A stretch of 6,004 bases of DNA from an uncultured Pelagibacteraceae bacterium (GTDB lineage Bacteria; Pseudomonadota; Alphaproteobacteria; Pelagibacterales; Pelagibacteraceae), in NCBI GenBank assembly GCA_902588335.1, contig CACIOV010000039.1, forward strand, positions 1 through 6,004. The letters are read 5' to 3'. Positions within the stretch are counted from its first letter, which is position 1. Each line of letters starts with the position of its first letter. A program made the translations under genes and the position numbers. Of the stretch, positions 1 through 6,004 are shown piece by piece. The notes below the pieces were generated by a model. That model worked only from the letters and a program-made list of their open reading frames with translations. It was not told the origin of the DNA and made no database searches.

Positions 1-29
1 CGATCGTCCAAACTAATTCTTTTTTACTA

Positions 30-1610
30 ATGAAATTTGATTACATCATTATTGGCGCAGGTTCAGCTGGATGCGTTCTTGCAAACAGACTAACTGAAAA
101 TGAAAAGTATCGTGTGGGAATTTTTGAAGCTGGACAATCAAGCGATATTTGGAAAGTAAAAATGCCTCTTGCATTGTTGTATGCAATGCATGATCCAAAA
201 TATAATTGGAAATATTATTCAGAACCAGAACCTTATCTAAATAATAGAAGATTGTTTTGTCCTAGAGGAAAAATGATCGGAGGATGTTCTGCACATAATG
301 GAATGGTTTTTGTAAGAGGAAATCAAGACGATTATAAAAGATGGGAATCTTTTGGGTTAAAATCTTGGTCTTATGAAAAAATTTTACCTTATTTTAAAAA
401 AATTGAAACATGGTCTGAAGGAAAAAATCAATATAGAGGTTCTTTTGGTCTACTTCCCGTTAATCAATCCAAAAATGACAACCCTTTATTTAAAGCCTTT
501 TTAGGAGCCTCCTCAGAAGCAGGATATAAAATTAATTCAGATATGAATGGAGAATTACAAGAAGGATTTGGAATGTTTGATACAACAATTCACAAAGGAG
601 AAAGAGCAAGTGTGGCAAAATATTACTTAAATCCTGCAAAAAATAGAAAAAATCTAAATATTTTTTCTAATTCGTTTGTTGAAAAAATTATCTTTGATGG
701 AAAAAAAGCCATTGGCATTGAAGTAAAAATTAAAAATAAAATTGAAAAAATTTATGCTGAAAAAGAATTAATATTAAGTGCTGGTTCAATTAATTCGCCA
801 CAATTATTAATGCTTTCAGGAATTGGAAATATAAATCATTTAAAAGAGAAAGGAATCAAAGTTGTTAATGATTTAAAAGGTGTTGGAAAAAATCTTCAAG
901 ATCACTTAGAAACTTACATTATGCAAGAATGCAAAACTTCAGATACTCTTTATACTTATACTAAGTTGATTCCAAAAGTTTTAGCTGGAATTCAATGGTT
1001 TATATCTAAGTCAGGCCCTTGTTCTCAATCATATTTAGAAGCTGGAGGATTTACAAAATCTTCTCCTGAAAGAAAAATGCCAAATATACAATTTCATTTT
1101 TTTCCTTCATTTGTTATTGATCATGGTTTAGTTAATCCAAAATCACACGGTTATCAGTTGCATGCAAGCCCTAACCATCCAAAAAGCAGAGGATCAGTTA
1201 CTCTTAATTCGTCTGACCCATATGATTATCCAAAAATATTATTTAACTACTTGGAAGATGAAGATGACTTAAGGCAAACAAGAGAGTCCATTCATGTTGC
1301 AAGAAAAATCCTATCGCAACCTTCTTTTGCAAAACATGCAGGAAAAGAAGTTGGTCCTGGATCTGACAAACAAAGTGACGATGAATTAAATGAATATATT
1401 AAATCCAATGCAGAAACTGCTTATCATCCATGCGGAACATGTAAAATGGGAGTAGACAAAATGGCTGTGGTTGATGAAAATTTAAAAGTTAGAGGAATCC
1501 AAAATTTAAGAGTGGTAGATGCTTCGGTAATGCCTGAAATTCCTAGTGCAAATTTAAATGCTCCAACTCTTATGATTGCAGAAAAAGCTGCTGATCTTAT
1601 TTTAAATTAA
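30..1610 (+). CDS. betA: GMC-family FAD oxidoreductase, choline dehydrogenase (BetA) type
   Basis: Predicted to oxidise choline to betaine aldehyde (and possibly on to glycine betaine) using FAD. The 526-residue protein opens with the dinucleotide-binding motif GAGSAG (9-14) and E33, has the first GMC signature near 80-97 and an exact second GMC signature (GSINSPQLLMLSGIG, 252-266), and ends with HPCGTCKMG (466-474) and NLNAPT (508-513). H466 and N510 correspond to the catalytic His/Asn pair of the family. LQDHLE (289-294) places E294 at the choline-binding Glu of choline oxidase (E312), and H356 matches H351; this alignment is from memory. Similarity to E. coli BetA runs end to end, but the protein is about 30 residues shorter and lacks the C-terminal tail. 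Residue 89 is His in GGCSAHN, where BetA has Ile; see findings. The frame is open upstream to the window edge, but the family normally starts just before FDYIIIGAG, so ATG at 30 is preferred. No Shine-Dalgarno sequence is visible. TAATG at the start could couple it to an upstream gene. A different alcohol substrate remains possible. Confidence 0.93.
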   Translation: MKFDYIIIGAGSAGCVLANRLTENEKYRVGIFEAGQSSDIWKVKMPLALLYAMHDPKYNWKYYSEPEPYLNNRRLFCPRGKMIGGCSAHNGMVFVRGNQDDYKRWESFGLKSWSYEKILPYFKKIETWSEGKNQYRGSFGLLPVNQSKNDNPLFKAFLGASSEAGYKINSDMNGELQEGFGMFDTTIHKGERASVAKYYLNPAKNRKNLNIFSNSFVEKIIFDGKKAIGIEVKIKNKIEKIYAEKELILSAGSINSPQLLMLSGIGNINHLKEKGIKVVNDLKGVGKNLQDHLETYIMQECKTSDTLYTYTKLIPKVLAGIQWFISKSGPCSQSYLEAGGFTKSSPERKMPNIQFHFFPSFVIDHGLVNPKSHGYQLHASPNHPKSRGSVTLNSSDPYDYPKILFNYLEDEDDLRQTRESIHVARKILSQPSFAKHAGKEVGPGSDKQSDDELNEYIKSNAETAYHPCGTCKMGVDKMAVVDENLKVRGIQNLRVVDASVMPEIPSANLNAPTLMIAEKAADLILN

Positions 1611-2580
1611 GACTAATTAGACAAATTATCTCAAACATTACAGCAGCCGCAACCATTGAGGTTATATTATTCGGGCTATCCTTTGTTGGCATTAAGCAAG
1701 CTACATCTCCACCAATTACATTTCTACCTTTTAAGCTTTGAATCAATTTTCTAGCTTCATCCATATTAAATCCCCTAAAAGCTGATTCTATATTCGCTAC
1801 TCCAGGAGCTACGGTTGGATCCAAACAATCTAAATCAAAAGTAACGTAAATTGGATTGTCTCCTAGTCTATCTAAAATCATTTTAGAACATTTTTCATGT
1901 CCTAACTCATTATATTCATCCATAGTTATAACTTGATATCCAATATCATAACTTGCTTGCAACCAATCTAAAGTTCTTGGATTTCCTCTTATTCCAATTT
2001 GTGTACTTGTATTTGGATCAACATTTCCTTGTTTTACAAGATATGAAGCCCAATGTGCTGCCGATTTTTTTGCACCCAAAAAATGATCTAGTTTTTCATA
2101 ACAGTCTGTATGTGCATCAAAATGAACTATGCTAACTTTTTTACCTTTGGTTAATTTCGAATTTTTTTTTGCTAAACTTTGTAATATTCCTCCTGTTATT
2201 GAATGATCGCCTCCAATAGATACAACTGGTTTTTCAACTTTTTCAATATGGTCATAAAAACTTGAAATTCTTTCAATGCATTTTTCATTATCATTTGCTT
2301 CTGGAAAAGGCACATCACCTAAATCATGAATCTTATTCTGCTTCCATGGATCAATACCATATTGAAGATGGGATCTTCTTAACATGGCTGAAATATTTCT
2401 TACAGCCCGTGGTCCTAAATGCTGGTCTCTTTCTGTTGTTCCGTTTCCGGTGCTGTGAGGCACTCCTACCAAAGCTATATCGCAGTTCTTAGGATCAGGG
2501 TCATTTTTACATCTAAAAAGAGTTGGTATACCCCACCAGTATAAGGTCTCCATCATTATCTGGTCTTCTTTTGAAATCAT
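1597..2580 (-). CDS. Arginase/agmatinase-superfamily ureohydrolase, substrate uncertain
   Basis: A 327-residue metal-dependent C-N hydrolase of the ureohydrolase fold, which normally releases urea from guanidino compounds or formamide from formiminoglutamate. All six metal ligands are visible: H126 in SIGGDHS, D155/H157/D159 in FDAHTD, and D249/D251 in DLDCLDP. A dimetal centre (usually Mn) is therefore expected. H176 in AAHWAS is the likely proton-shuttle His. The length fits agmatinases. The substrate side is unusual: the Glu that binds guanidinium in arginase (E277 of human arginase I, in DIMEV) is C295 here (DVACL). The usual APGTGTPE-GG stretch reads APGVANIESAFRGF (258-271), and the N-terminal loop is GTTERDQHLGP (47-57). 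An agmatinase label would be the default automatic call, but the pocket does not support a specific substrate. No good Shine-Dalgarno precedes M1; M9 or M10 (ATG at 2556-2554 or 2553-2551) are alternative starts. Its 3' end overlaps the convergent betA-like gene by 14 bp. Confidence 0.92.
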   Translation of the reverse strand: MISKEDQIMMETLYWWGIPTLFRCKNDPDPKNCDIALVGVPHSTGNGTTERDQHLGPRAVRNISAMLRRSHLQYGIDPWKQNKIHDLGDVPFPEANDNEKCIERISSFYDHIEKVEKPVVSIGGDHSITGGILQSLAKKNSKLTKGKKVSIVHFDAHTDCYEKLDHFLGAKKSAAHWASYLVKQGNVDPNTSTQIGIRGNPRTLDWLQASYDIGYQVITMDEYNELGHEKCSKMILDRLGDNPIYVTFDLDCLDPTVAPGVANIESAFRGFNMDEARKLIQSLKGRNVIGGDVACLMPTKDSPNNITSMVAAAVMFEIICLISLNLK

Positions 2581-2634
2581 GAATTTTATCTTACATGATT
2601 AAAAAATGTTTAAGAAGTAAAAAAAATGAGATAG
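2581..2634. promoter_or_regulatory. Divergent intergenic region between hydrolase and permease genes
   Basis: This 54-bp gap is the only place for promoters of the minus-strand hydrolase and the plus-strand permease. It is almost entirely A/T and contains an A8 run at 2619-2626. On the minus strand, TAAAAT lies three bases upstream of the hydrolase ATG, with a weak TAAACA 18 bp before it. If this pair is real, transcription would begin at or inside the annotated start and favour M9/M10. No convincing sigma-70 pair was found facing the permease, and no operator-like inverted repeat was seen. The promoter content is inferred from the divergent layout, not demonstrated by motifs. Confidence 0.35.
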
Positions 2635-3591
2635 ATGTTGAGGTTCATGAAAAATAATAATCCTAAAGGCATACTTTTCATTTTGTTGGGTATGATGGCT
2701 TTTTCAGTACAAGATACAATTATGAAGTATATTTATAATTTTGCTTCTTTGTATGAAATTTATTTAATAAGAACTTTAGTAAGTTTTGCTATTATTTTAT
2801 TATTTTTAAAAATTACAACAAAGCCAATTATATTTAGGACACGATACCCTCTTTTAACCTTTTGCAGAGTAATACTATTCTTTTTTGGTTTTAGTTTTTT
2901 TTATGTTTCGCTAACCGTGCTGCCTTTAGGTACCGCTACTGCTCTATTTTTCGTCACCCCTTTTTTGCTTACAATATTTGCAAAATTTATTTTAAAAGAG
3001 GAAATAGGACCTAGGAGATGGCTGGCAGTTTTAATTGGTTTTATTGGAGTTTACATAATATTAGATCCTGATTTTAGTAATTTTAATTATATGAGTTTAA
3101 CACCTATTTTATGTGCGTTTTGTTATTCGTTATCTATGATAATCATAAAAATAACCTCAGAAAAAGATAGTGTATATACTCAAACTTTTACGTTTTATTT
3201 TGGCGCAATAATTATTAGTACAATTTTTTATTTTATTGCTGGTGAAGGCCAATACAACACAATAGATCATCCAGCTTCTCAATTTATTTTTCGTGAATGG
3301 TTCAGCAACCTAGAGATTTCTATGCTTTTAATGGTTGCTACGGGTTTTACAGCATCCGCTGCTTTTCTTTTTATATTTACAGCTTATCGAATAGCATCAC
3401 CTGCGGTTGTGTCACCTTTTGAATATTCGATACTTTTATGGTCATCCCTTAGTGGATGGTATTTCTTTAATGAAATACCAGATTTAAAAACAATAATTGG
3501 AATGTTTTTAATTGTATTTGGGGGTATTTATATTTTTATACGTGAAAAAGTCCAAGACCAGTCTATTGTAACAGAAAAACCGTTAAGATAA
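2635..3591 (+). CDS. EamA/DMT-superfamily permease
   Basis: A 318-residue inner-membrane protein of the drug/metabolite transporter superfamily, with two tandem EamA repeats and about ten hydrophobic helices (roughly 12-31, 38-59, 70-93, 95-118, 127-143, 151-171, 181-203, 226-249, 253-278, 283-303). Each half ends with the typical EamA pattern: LPLGTATALFF...TPF...KEEIGPRRW...GFIGVYIILDP in the first half, and ASPAVVSPFEY...NEIPDLKTIIGM...GGIYIFIRE in the second. The family exports or imports small metabolites such as amino acids, nucleotide derivatives or S-adenosylmethionine, and the substrate cannot be read from sequence. ATG at 2635 gives MLRFMKNN. A second ATG at 2647 has GAGG three bases upstream (2640-2643), closer than ideal, and gives MKNNNPKG, a more typical beginning, so the true start is uncertain by four codons. 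The gene is divergent from the hydrolase, and its stop codon directly abuts the stop of the convergent thioesterase gene. Confidence 0.93.
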   Translation: MLRFMKNNNPKGILFILLGMMAFSVQDTIMKYIYNFASLYEIYLIRTLVSFAIILLFLKITTKPIIFRTRYPLLTFCRVILFFFGFSFFYVSLTVLPLGTATALFFVTPFLLTIFAKFILKEEIGPRRWLAVLIGFIGVYIILDPDFSNFNYMSLTPILCAFCYSLSMIIIKITSEKDSVYTQTFTFYFGAIIISTIFYFIAGEGQYNTIDHPASQFIFREWFSNLEISMLLMVATGFTASAAFLFIFTAYRIASPAVVSPFEYSILLWSSLSGWYFFNEIPDLKTIIGMFLIVFGGIYIFIREKVQDQSIVTEKPLR

Positions 3592-4053
3592 TTATTTTTT
3601 TAATTTTCCAGAAAAAATTAATTTGTCAGAATTAAATTTTGATGAATTGTTTTTTACAAAATCACTCATAATTTTTATTCTATCTGCATCAAACTCGACA
3701 ACCTTTCTTTTGTTAAGATCCACATACAAAGATAAAACTTCATTTGTTGCAGCAAGATATTTTTTTTCCCTGTGAAACATAGATAATTTATAATGAATTC
3801 TTTTTTTATCATGATCAACAAAAGTAATATGTGTTTCAACTTCCTCACCCAATCGTACTTCTTGATAATAATTAGTATGCATCTCTGCGACAAAAGTTGT
3901 CCTTTTATCTTTTTTGGCGGAATCTCCTCCCATTTTAAAATTATCTAACATAACATCAGCGGCTATATCAAAAATATGAACATAAAAAGCCACATTTAAA
4001 TGACCATTATAATCTGTCCATTCCTTTATTATTTTTTCTTTCTTTAAAATCAT
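3592..4053 (-). CDS. 4HBT-type hotdog-fold thioesterase, resembles betainyl-CoA thioesterase
   Basis: A 153-residue hotdog-fold acyl-CoA thioesterase, predicted soluble. The N-terminal motif EWTDYNGHLNVAFYVHIFD (11-29) is the classic 4-hydroxybenzoyl-CoA thioesterase signature, with D14 as the probable catalytic Asp followed by GHLN. FVAEMHTNYYQEVRLGE (54-70) is the second conserved strand, followed by the aromatic/basic KKRIHYKLSMFH strand and AATNEVLSLYVD. Residues about 130-153 form a short Lys/Ser-rich tail outside the core fold. The DYNGHLNVAFYVxxFDxA pattern is reminiscent of the thioesterase that releases betaine from betainyl-CoA in carnitine breakdown (CdhB, or the C-terminal domain of some carnitine dehydrogenases). 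That resemblance is recalled, not computed, and other short acyl-CoA substrates are possible. The gene has a clear Shine-Dalgarno and lies 46 bp downstream of the methyltransferase pair on the same strand, so it could be co-transcribed with them or have its own promoter. Confidence 0.9.
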   Translation of the reverse strand: MILKKEKIIKEWTDYNGHLNVAFYVHIFDIAADVMLDNFKMGGDSAKKDKRTTFVAEMHTNYYQEVRLGEEVETHITFVDHDKKRIHYKLSMFHREKKYLAATNEVLSLYVDLNKRKVVEFDADRIKIMSDFVKNNSSKFNSDKLIFSGKLKK

Positions 4054-4058
4054 TTATT

Positions 4059-4062
4059 TCCT
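4059..4062 (-). promoter_or_regulatory. Shine-Dalgarno AGGA of the thioesterase gene
   Basis: Read on the minus strand, AGGA sits five bases before the ATG at 4053-4051 (AGGAAATAAATG). This is the only well-spaced ribosome-binding site I could find in the window and it supports the thioesterase start. The other genes begin after A/T-only sequence or inside a neighbour's tail. Confidence 0.65.
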
Positions 4063-4099
4063 AATGTCTTATTATCATTTCTAGCTAAAATTTGAATAA

Positions 4100-5068
4100 T
4101 TAAATTTTTTGTATCACGATCCTTAAAATGCCTCCCTTTTTTAGTATGACCGCTATAAATTCGAAAATTACTGAAATGATTGATAGCGGTAAAAATAAAA
4201 TAAGAGTTAAAAATAAAGATAAATAATTTTTCATAAAAGGAATGTCGTTAATTTTGGCATCTTTTTTGCGAAGTAAAAAAAATAAATAATTTGGAACTGG
4301 AACAAAAAGGTTTAGTAAACTTTGCAGCATACCATAAAAACCAAACTCTAAGGATAATGTAGAACTTTTTATTATTTTAAATTTTTTATTATCAAAAAAA
4401 TTAATTAAACCTTCCTTTGTAAAATGAGTGACATGTCTAGGGCAATCTAAGTGTATCCAATCATTTTTGTTTATCAAATGCTGAATGCTATTAAAATTAG
4501 GAACTTCAACTACAACATATCCATTATTAACCAATTTTTTATTTATTAAATTTGCTAACTTTTTGGGTTCGTTAAGATGTTCTAAAACATGCCAAAGTGA
4601 AATTATATCAAAATTAGTTTCAATATTTTCAAGTTCACTTAAATCTTTATTGATAAAAATAGAATCATCGCCAACCTTTTTTTTTGCCGCTGTGGCTGAT
4701 ATTGAAGAAGTTTCTGTTCCATAAACAAACCAGCCCTTTTTTTTCATTAAGTATATAAATTGCCCTCGTCCACAACCTATATCGAGTAATTTAATATCCT
4801 TTTTATTAAACAATCTGTAACAAAATAATGATCGAAGAAAACGGAAAAACAATACAATAGGCTCAATTAAAAAATTGAATTTTTTTCCATCCTTGCCATA
4901 ATAATTTTTGGGATAGTGAGGTGTAAAATCGAAAGCTTTGTCTAAATTAGTCTTCCCAATAAAACAACGATTACAAAAGTATATATCAAATTTTCTACCA
5001 GTGAATGAATCTGTATTTGAAGAATGGTATTTAGCTTTATCTAGGCAATTATCGCAAATAACAGACAT
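4100..5068 (-). CDS. SAM-dependent methyltransferase with N-terminal Cys-pair motif and C-terminal membrane segment
   Basis: A 322-residue class I SAM methyltransferase of the Methyltransf_23-like type common in surface-polysaccharide clusters. The N-terminus has CDNC (5-8) and CNRC (32-35), a likely zinc ribbon. The Rossmann core starts with LLDIGCGRG (94-102, motif I), and E119 in GTETS ends strand two. DIISLWHVLEHLNEP (154-168) is the post-motif strand with the EHL element common in this group, and EVPN (188-191) and the CPRHVTHFTKEGL block (209-221) follow. After the core, residues about 282-310 form a strongly hydrophobic segment ending in Lys-Lys-Gly, with a further hydrophobic stretch near 250-266. 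The protein is probably attached to the inner membrane, which would fit a lipid-linked or glycan acceptor. It starts three bases after the stop of the upstream methyltransferase gene with no ribosome-binding site of its own, so translational coupling is likely. The acceptor is unknown. Confidence 0.9.
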   Translation of the reverse strand: MSVICDNCLDKAKYHSSNTDSFTGRKFDIYFCNRCFIGKTNLDKAFDFTPHYPKNYYGKDGKKFNFLIEPIVLFFRFLRSLFCYRLFNKKDIKLLDIGCGRGQFIYLMKKKGWFVYGTETSSISATAAKKKVGDDSIFINKDLSELENIETNFDIISLWHVLEHLNEPKKLANLINKKLVNNGYVVVEVPNFNSIQHLINKNDWIHLDCPRHVTHFTKEGLINFFDNKKFKIIKSSTLSLEFGFYGMLQSLLNLFVPVPNYLFFLLRKKDAKINDIPFMKNYLSLFLTLILFLPLSIISVIFEFIAVILKKGGILRIVIQKI

Positions 5069-5071
5069 TTT

Positions 5072-6004
5072 TTAAATTATTTTTGGAAAAGGGACATGTG
5101 TAATAAACTTCCCTCCTCTTTTAATATATTTTTTTTCTTTTTTAAATATTTCCTGTTTAAAATTCCAAGCTCCCAAGAAGACATAATCGGCTTGGTTAGT
5201 CAAAGGTTTATTGTATTTTTGAATATATAGGTGAGAGCCTGGCATAAACTTGCCAATTTTGCCTGGAGTAGTATCAATAAAATAGTCTAAAGTTTCACTT
5301 TTTATTCTACAAAAATTTAAAACTGTATTTACCTTTGCTGTAGCTCCGTAACCAATAATTTTTTTATTATTATTTTTTAATCTTGATAAAATTTCTATTA
5401 ATTTTTTTCTAGACTTTTCAACATTATTTCTAAACTTTTTATATGTGGAGTATTTATTAAGACCAAAACTTAATTCTTTTTTTAATTGTGATTTTACTTT
5501 CTTGCTAATATTGAACTTATTATTATTATTTTTTTTTATATAATACCTTAACGAACCCCCATGTGTGCTTAATTTTTCAATATTAAAAACTTCTAGTTTA
5601 TATTTTTTTAATAGGTGCTTTAGTGATAATAAAGAAAAAATATAAATGTGCTCATTGTAAAATTGATCATAAGAAAGTTTTTTAAAACATTCTAAAAGAG
5701 AAGGGTCTTCTATAATTAAAACTCCATCATCGGACAAAACATGAGCAATTGAATTAAAAACTGAATTTAAATCTTTAATATGACTAAGAGTATTGGCTGA
5801 ATATATTAAATCAATATTTTTTACTTTTGATTTTATTTTCTTGGCTAATTTAATATCCCAAAAATTAGAAAAAGTTTTGTAACCCATTTTTTTAGTTATT
5901 TTTGCCACATCCACACATGGTTCAACACAAAGAGATTTTTTTTTATTAAAATTTCTAATAAAGGATCCATCATTACTGCCTATTTCCATTATTAAATTTG
6001 GATT
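5072..6004 (-). CDS. Sugar C-methyltransferase-type SAM methyltransferase, 5' end beyond window
   Basis: A partial gene; its reading frame runs open off the right edge. The first visible ATG (5989-5987) is not the start: it falls inside the SAM motif, which reads NPNLIMEIGSNDGSF. Homologues place roughly 90-100 residues before this motif, including a zinc-binding domain (Methyltransf_13). Counting from that Met, visible elements are the EIGSNDGSF motif I (2-10), VEP (22-24) ending strand two, DPSLLE (95-100), the NEHIYIFS block (112-119) whose Glu/His match the catalytic region of NDP-sugar C-3 methyltransferases such as TcaB9, and HGGSLR (143-148). The C-terminal Methyltransf_14-type domain follows, with GYGATAKVNT (213-222) and a Lys-Gly-Pro-Gly block (243-251). 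The likely role is methylating a keto-deoxysugar nucleotide for a surface glycan. The protein is very rich in Lys, Asn and Ile (for example four Asn in a row near 154-157). It is paired with the next methyltransferase gene at a 3-bp spacing. Confidence 0.88.
   Translation of the reverse strand, partial: NPNLIMEIGSNDGSFIRNFNKKKSLCVEPCVDVAKITKKMGYKTFSNFWDIKLAKKIKSKVKNIDLIYSANTLSHIKDLNSVFNSIAHVLSDDGVLIIEDPSLLECFKKLSYDQFYNEHIYIFSLLSLKHLLKKYKLEVFNIEKLSTHGGSLRYYIKKNNNNKFNISKKVKSQLKKELSFGLNKYSTYKKFRNNVEKSRKKLIEILSRLKNNNKKIIGYGATAKVNTVLNFCRIKSETLDYFIDTTPGKIGKFMPGSHLYIQKYNKPLTNQADYVFLGAWNFKQEIFKKEKKYIKRGGKFITHVPFPKII

Noticed and set aside
1..30. Possible tail of an upstream plus-strand gene ending in TAA at 28-30, overlapping the betA-like ATG as TAATG
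   Set aside because: Only nine codons are visible and a second frame also ends in TAA at 14-16, so neither can be recognised as a gene. It would only matter as a hint of translational coupling.
1953..2135. 60-codon plus-strand open frame
   Set aside because: Antisense shadow inside the ureohydrolase coding region; no recognisable protein features and no ribosome-binding site.
2262..2492. 76-codon plus-strand open frame
   Set aside because: Antisense to the conserved N-terminal half of the ureohydrolase; no family resemblance.
3675..3893. 72-codon minus-strand open frame
   Set aside because: Out-of-frame shadow on the same strand within the thioesterase, which has the conserved motif and a good ribosome-binding site.
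4054..4099. Possible terminator or small RNA between methyltransferase and thioesterase genes
   Set aside because: The 46-bp gap has only a short TAGCTA palindrome, with no G/C-rich stem and no T-tract in the right place.
4485..4724. 79-codon plus-strand open frame
   Set aside because: Antisense to the conserved SAM-binding core of the methyltransferase; no independent support.
5511..5545. A/T-only low-complexity tract considered as a repeat or regulatory element
   Set aside because: It lies in frame within the methyltransferase gene and encodes a Lys/Asn-rich loop; it has no repeat unit of meaningful length.

Overview
The window is a gene-dense, very AT-rich (visibly A/T-dominated in every reading frame) stretch of bacterial chromosome carrying six protein-coding genes, with almost no non-coding DNA. 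Lys/Asn/Ile-rich proteins, overlapping or abutting gene ends and the gene families present (BetA-type choline oxidoreductase, ureohydrolase, EamA permease, 4HBT thioesterase, sugar methyltransferases) suggest a streamlined marine alphaproteobacterium of the SAR11/Pelagibacter kind. This is an inference from style and gene content; no marker gene in the window settles the taxonomy.

Left part (1-2580): a plus-strand GMC flavoprotein very like choline dehydrogenase BetA (30-1610) converges on a minus-strand arginase/agmatinase-superfamily hydrolase (1597-2580), and the two overlap tail to tail by 14 bp. The hydrolase keeps all six metal ligands but has lost the usual guanidinium-binding glutamate, so its substrate is open. 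Middle (2581-4053): a 54-bp divergent gap, then a plus-strand ten-helix EamA/DMT permease (2635-3591) whose stop codon directly abuts that of a minus-strand 4HBT-fold thioesterase (3592-4053). Right part (4054-6004): two minus-strand methyltransferase genes of the surface-glycan type, 3 bp apart. The second is cut by the window edge, so its true start lies beyond base 6004.

Functionally, the left and middle genes look like uptake and catabolism of small nitrogenous osmolytes: choline to betaine aldehyde/betaine, a guanidino- or amidino-compound hydrolase, a metabolite permease, and a thioesterase resembling betainyl-CoA thioesterases. The right end looks like the edge of a cell-surface sugar modification cluster, visibly more AT-rich and richer in Lys/Asn. 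No RNA gene, insertion sequence, CRISPR array, long repeat or convincing hairpin terminator was seen. No intergenic stretch exceeds 54 bp. The points most worth a second look are the active-site substitutions in the ureohydrolase and the choline-oxidase-like flavin-linking histidine in the BetA-like protein.
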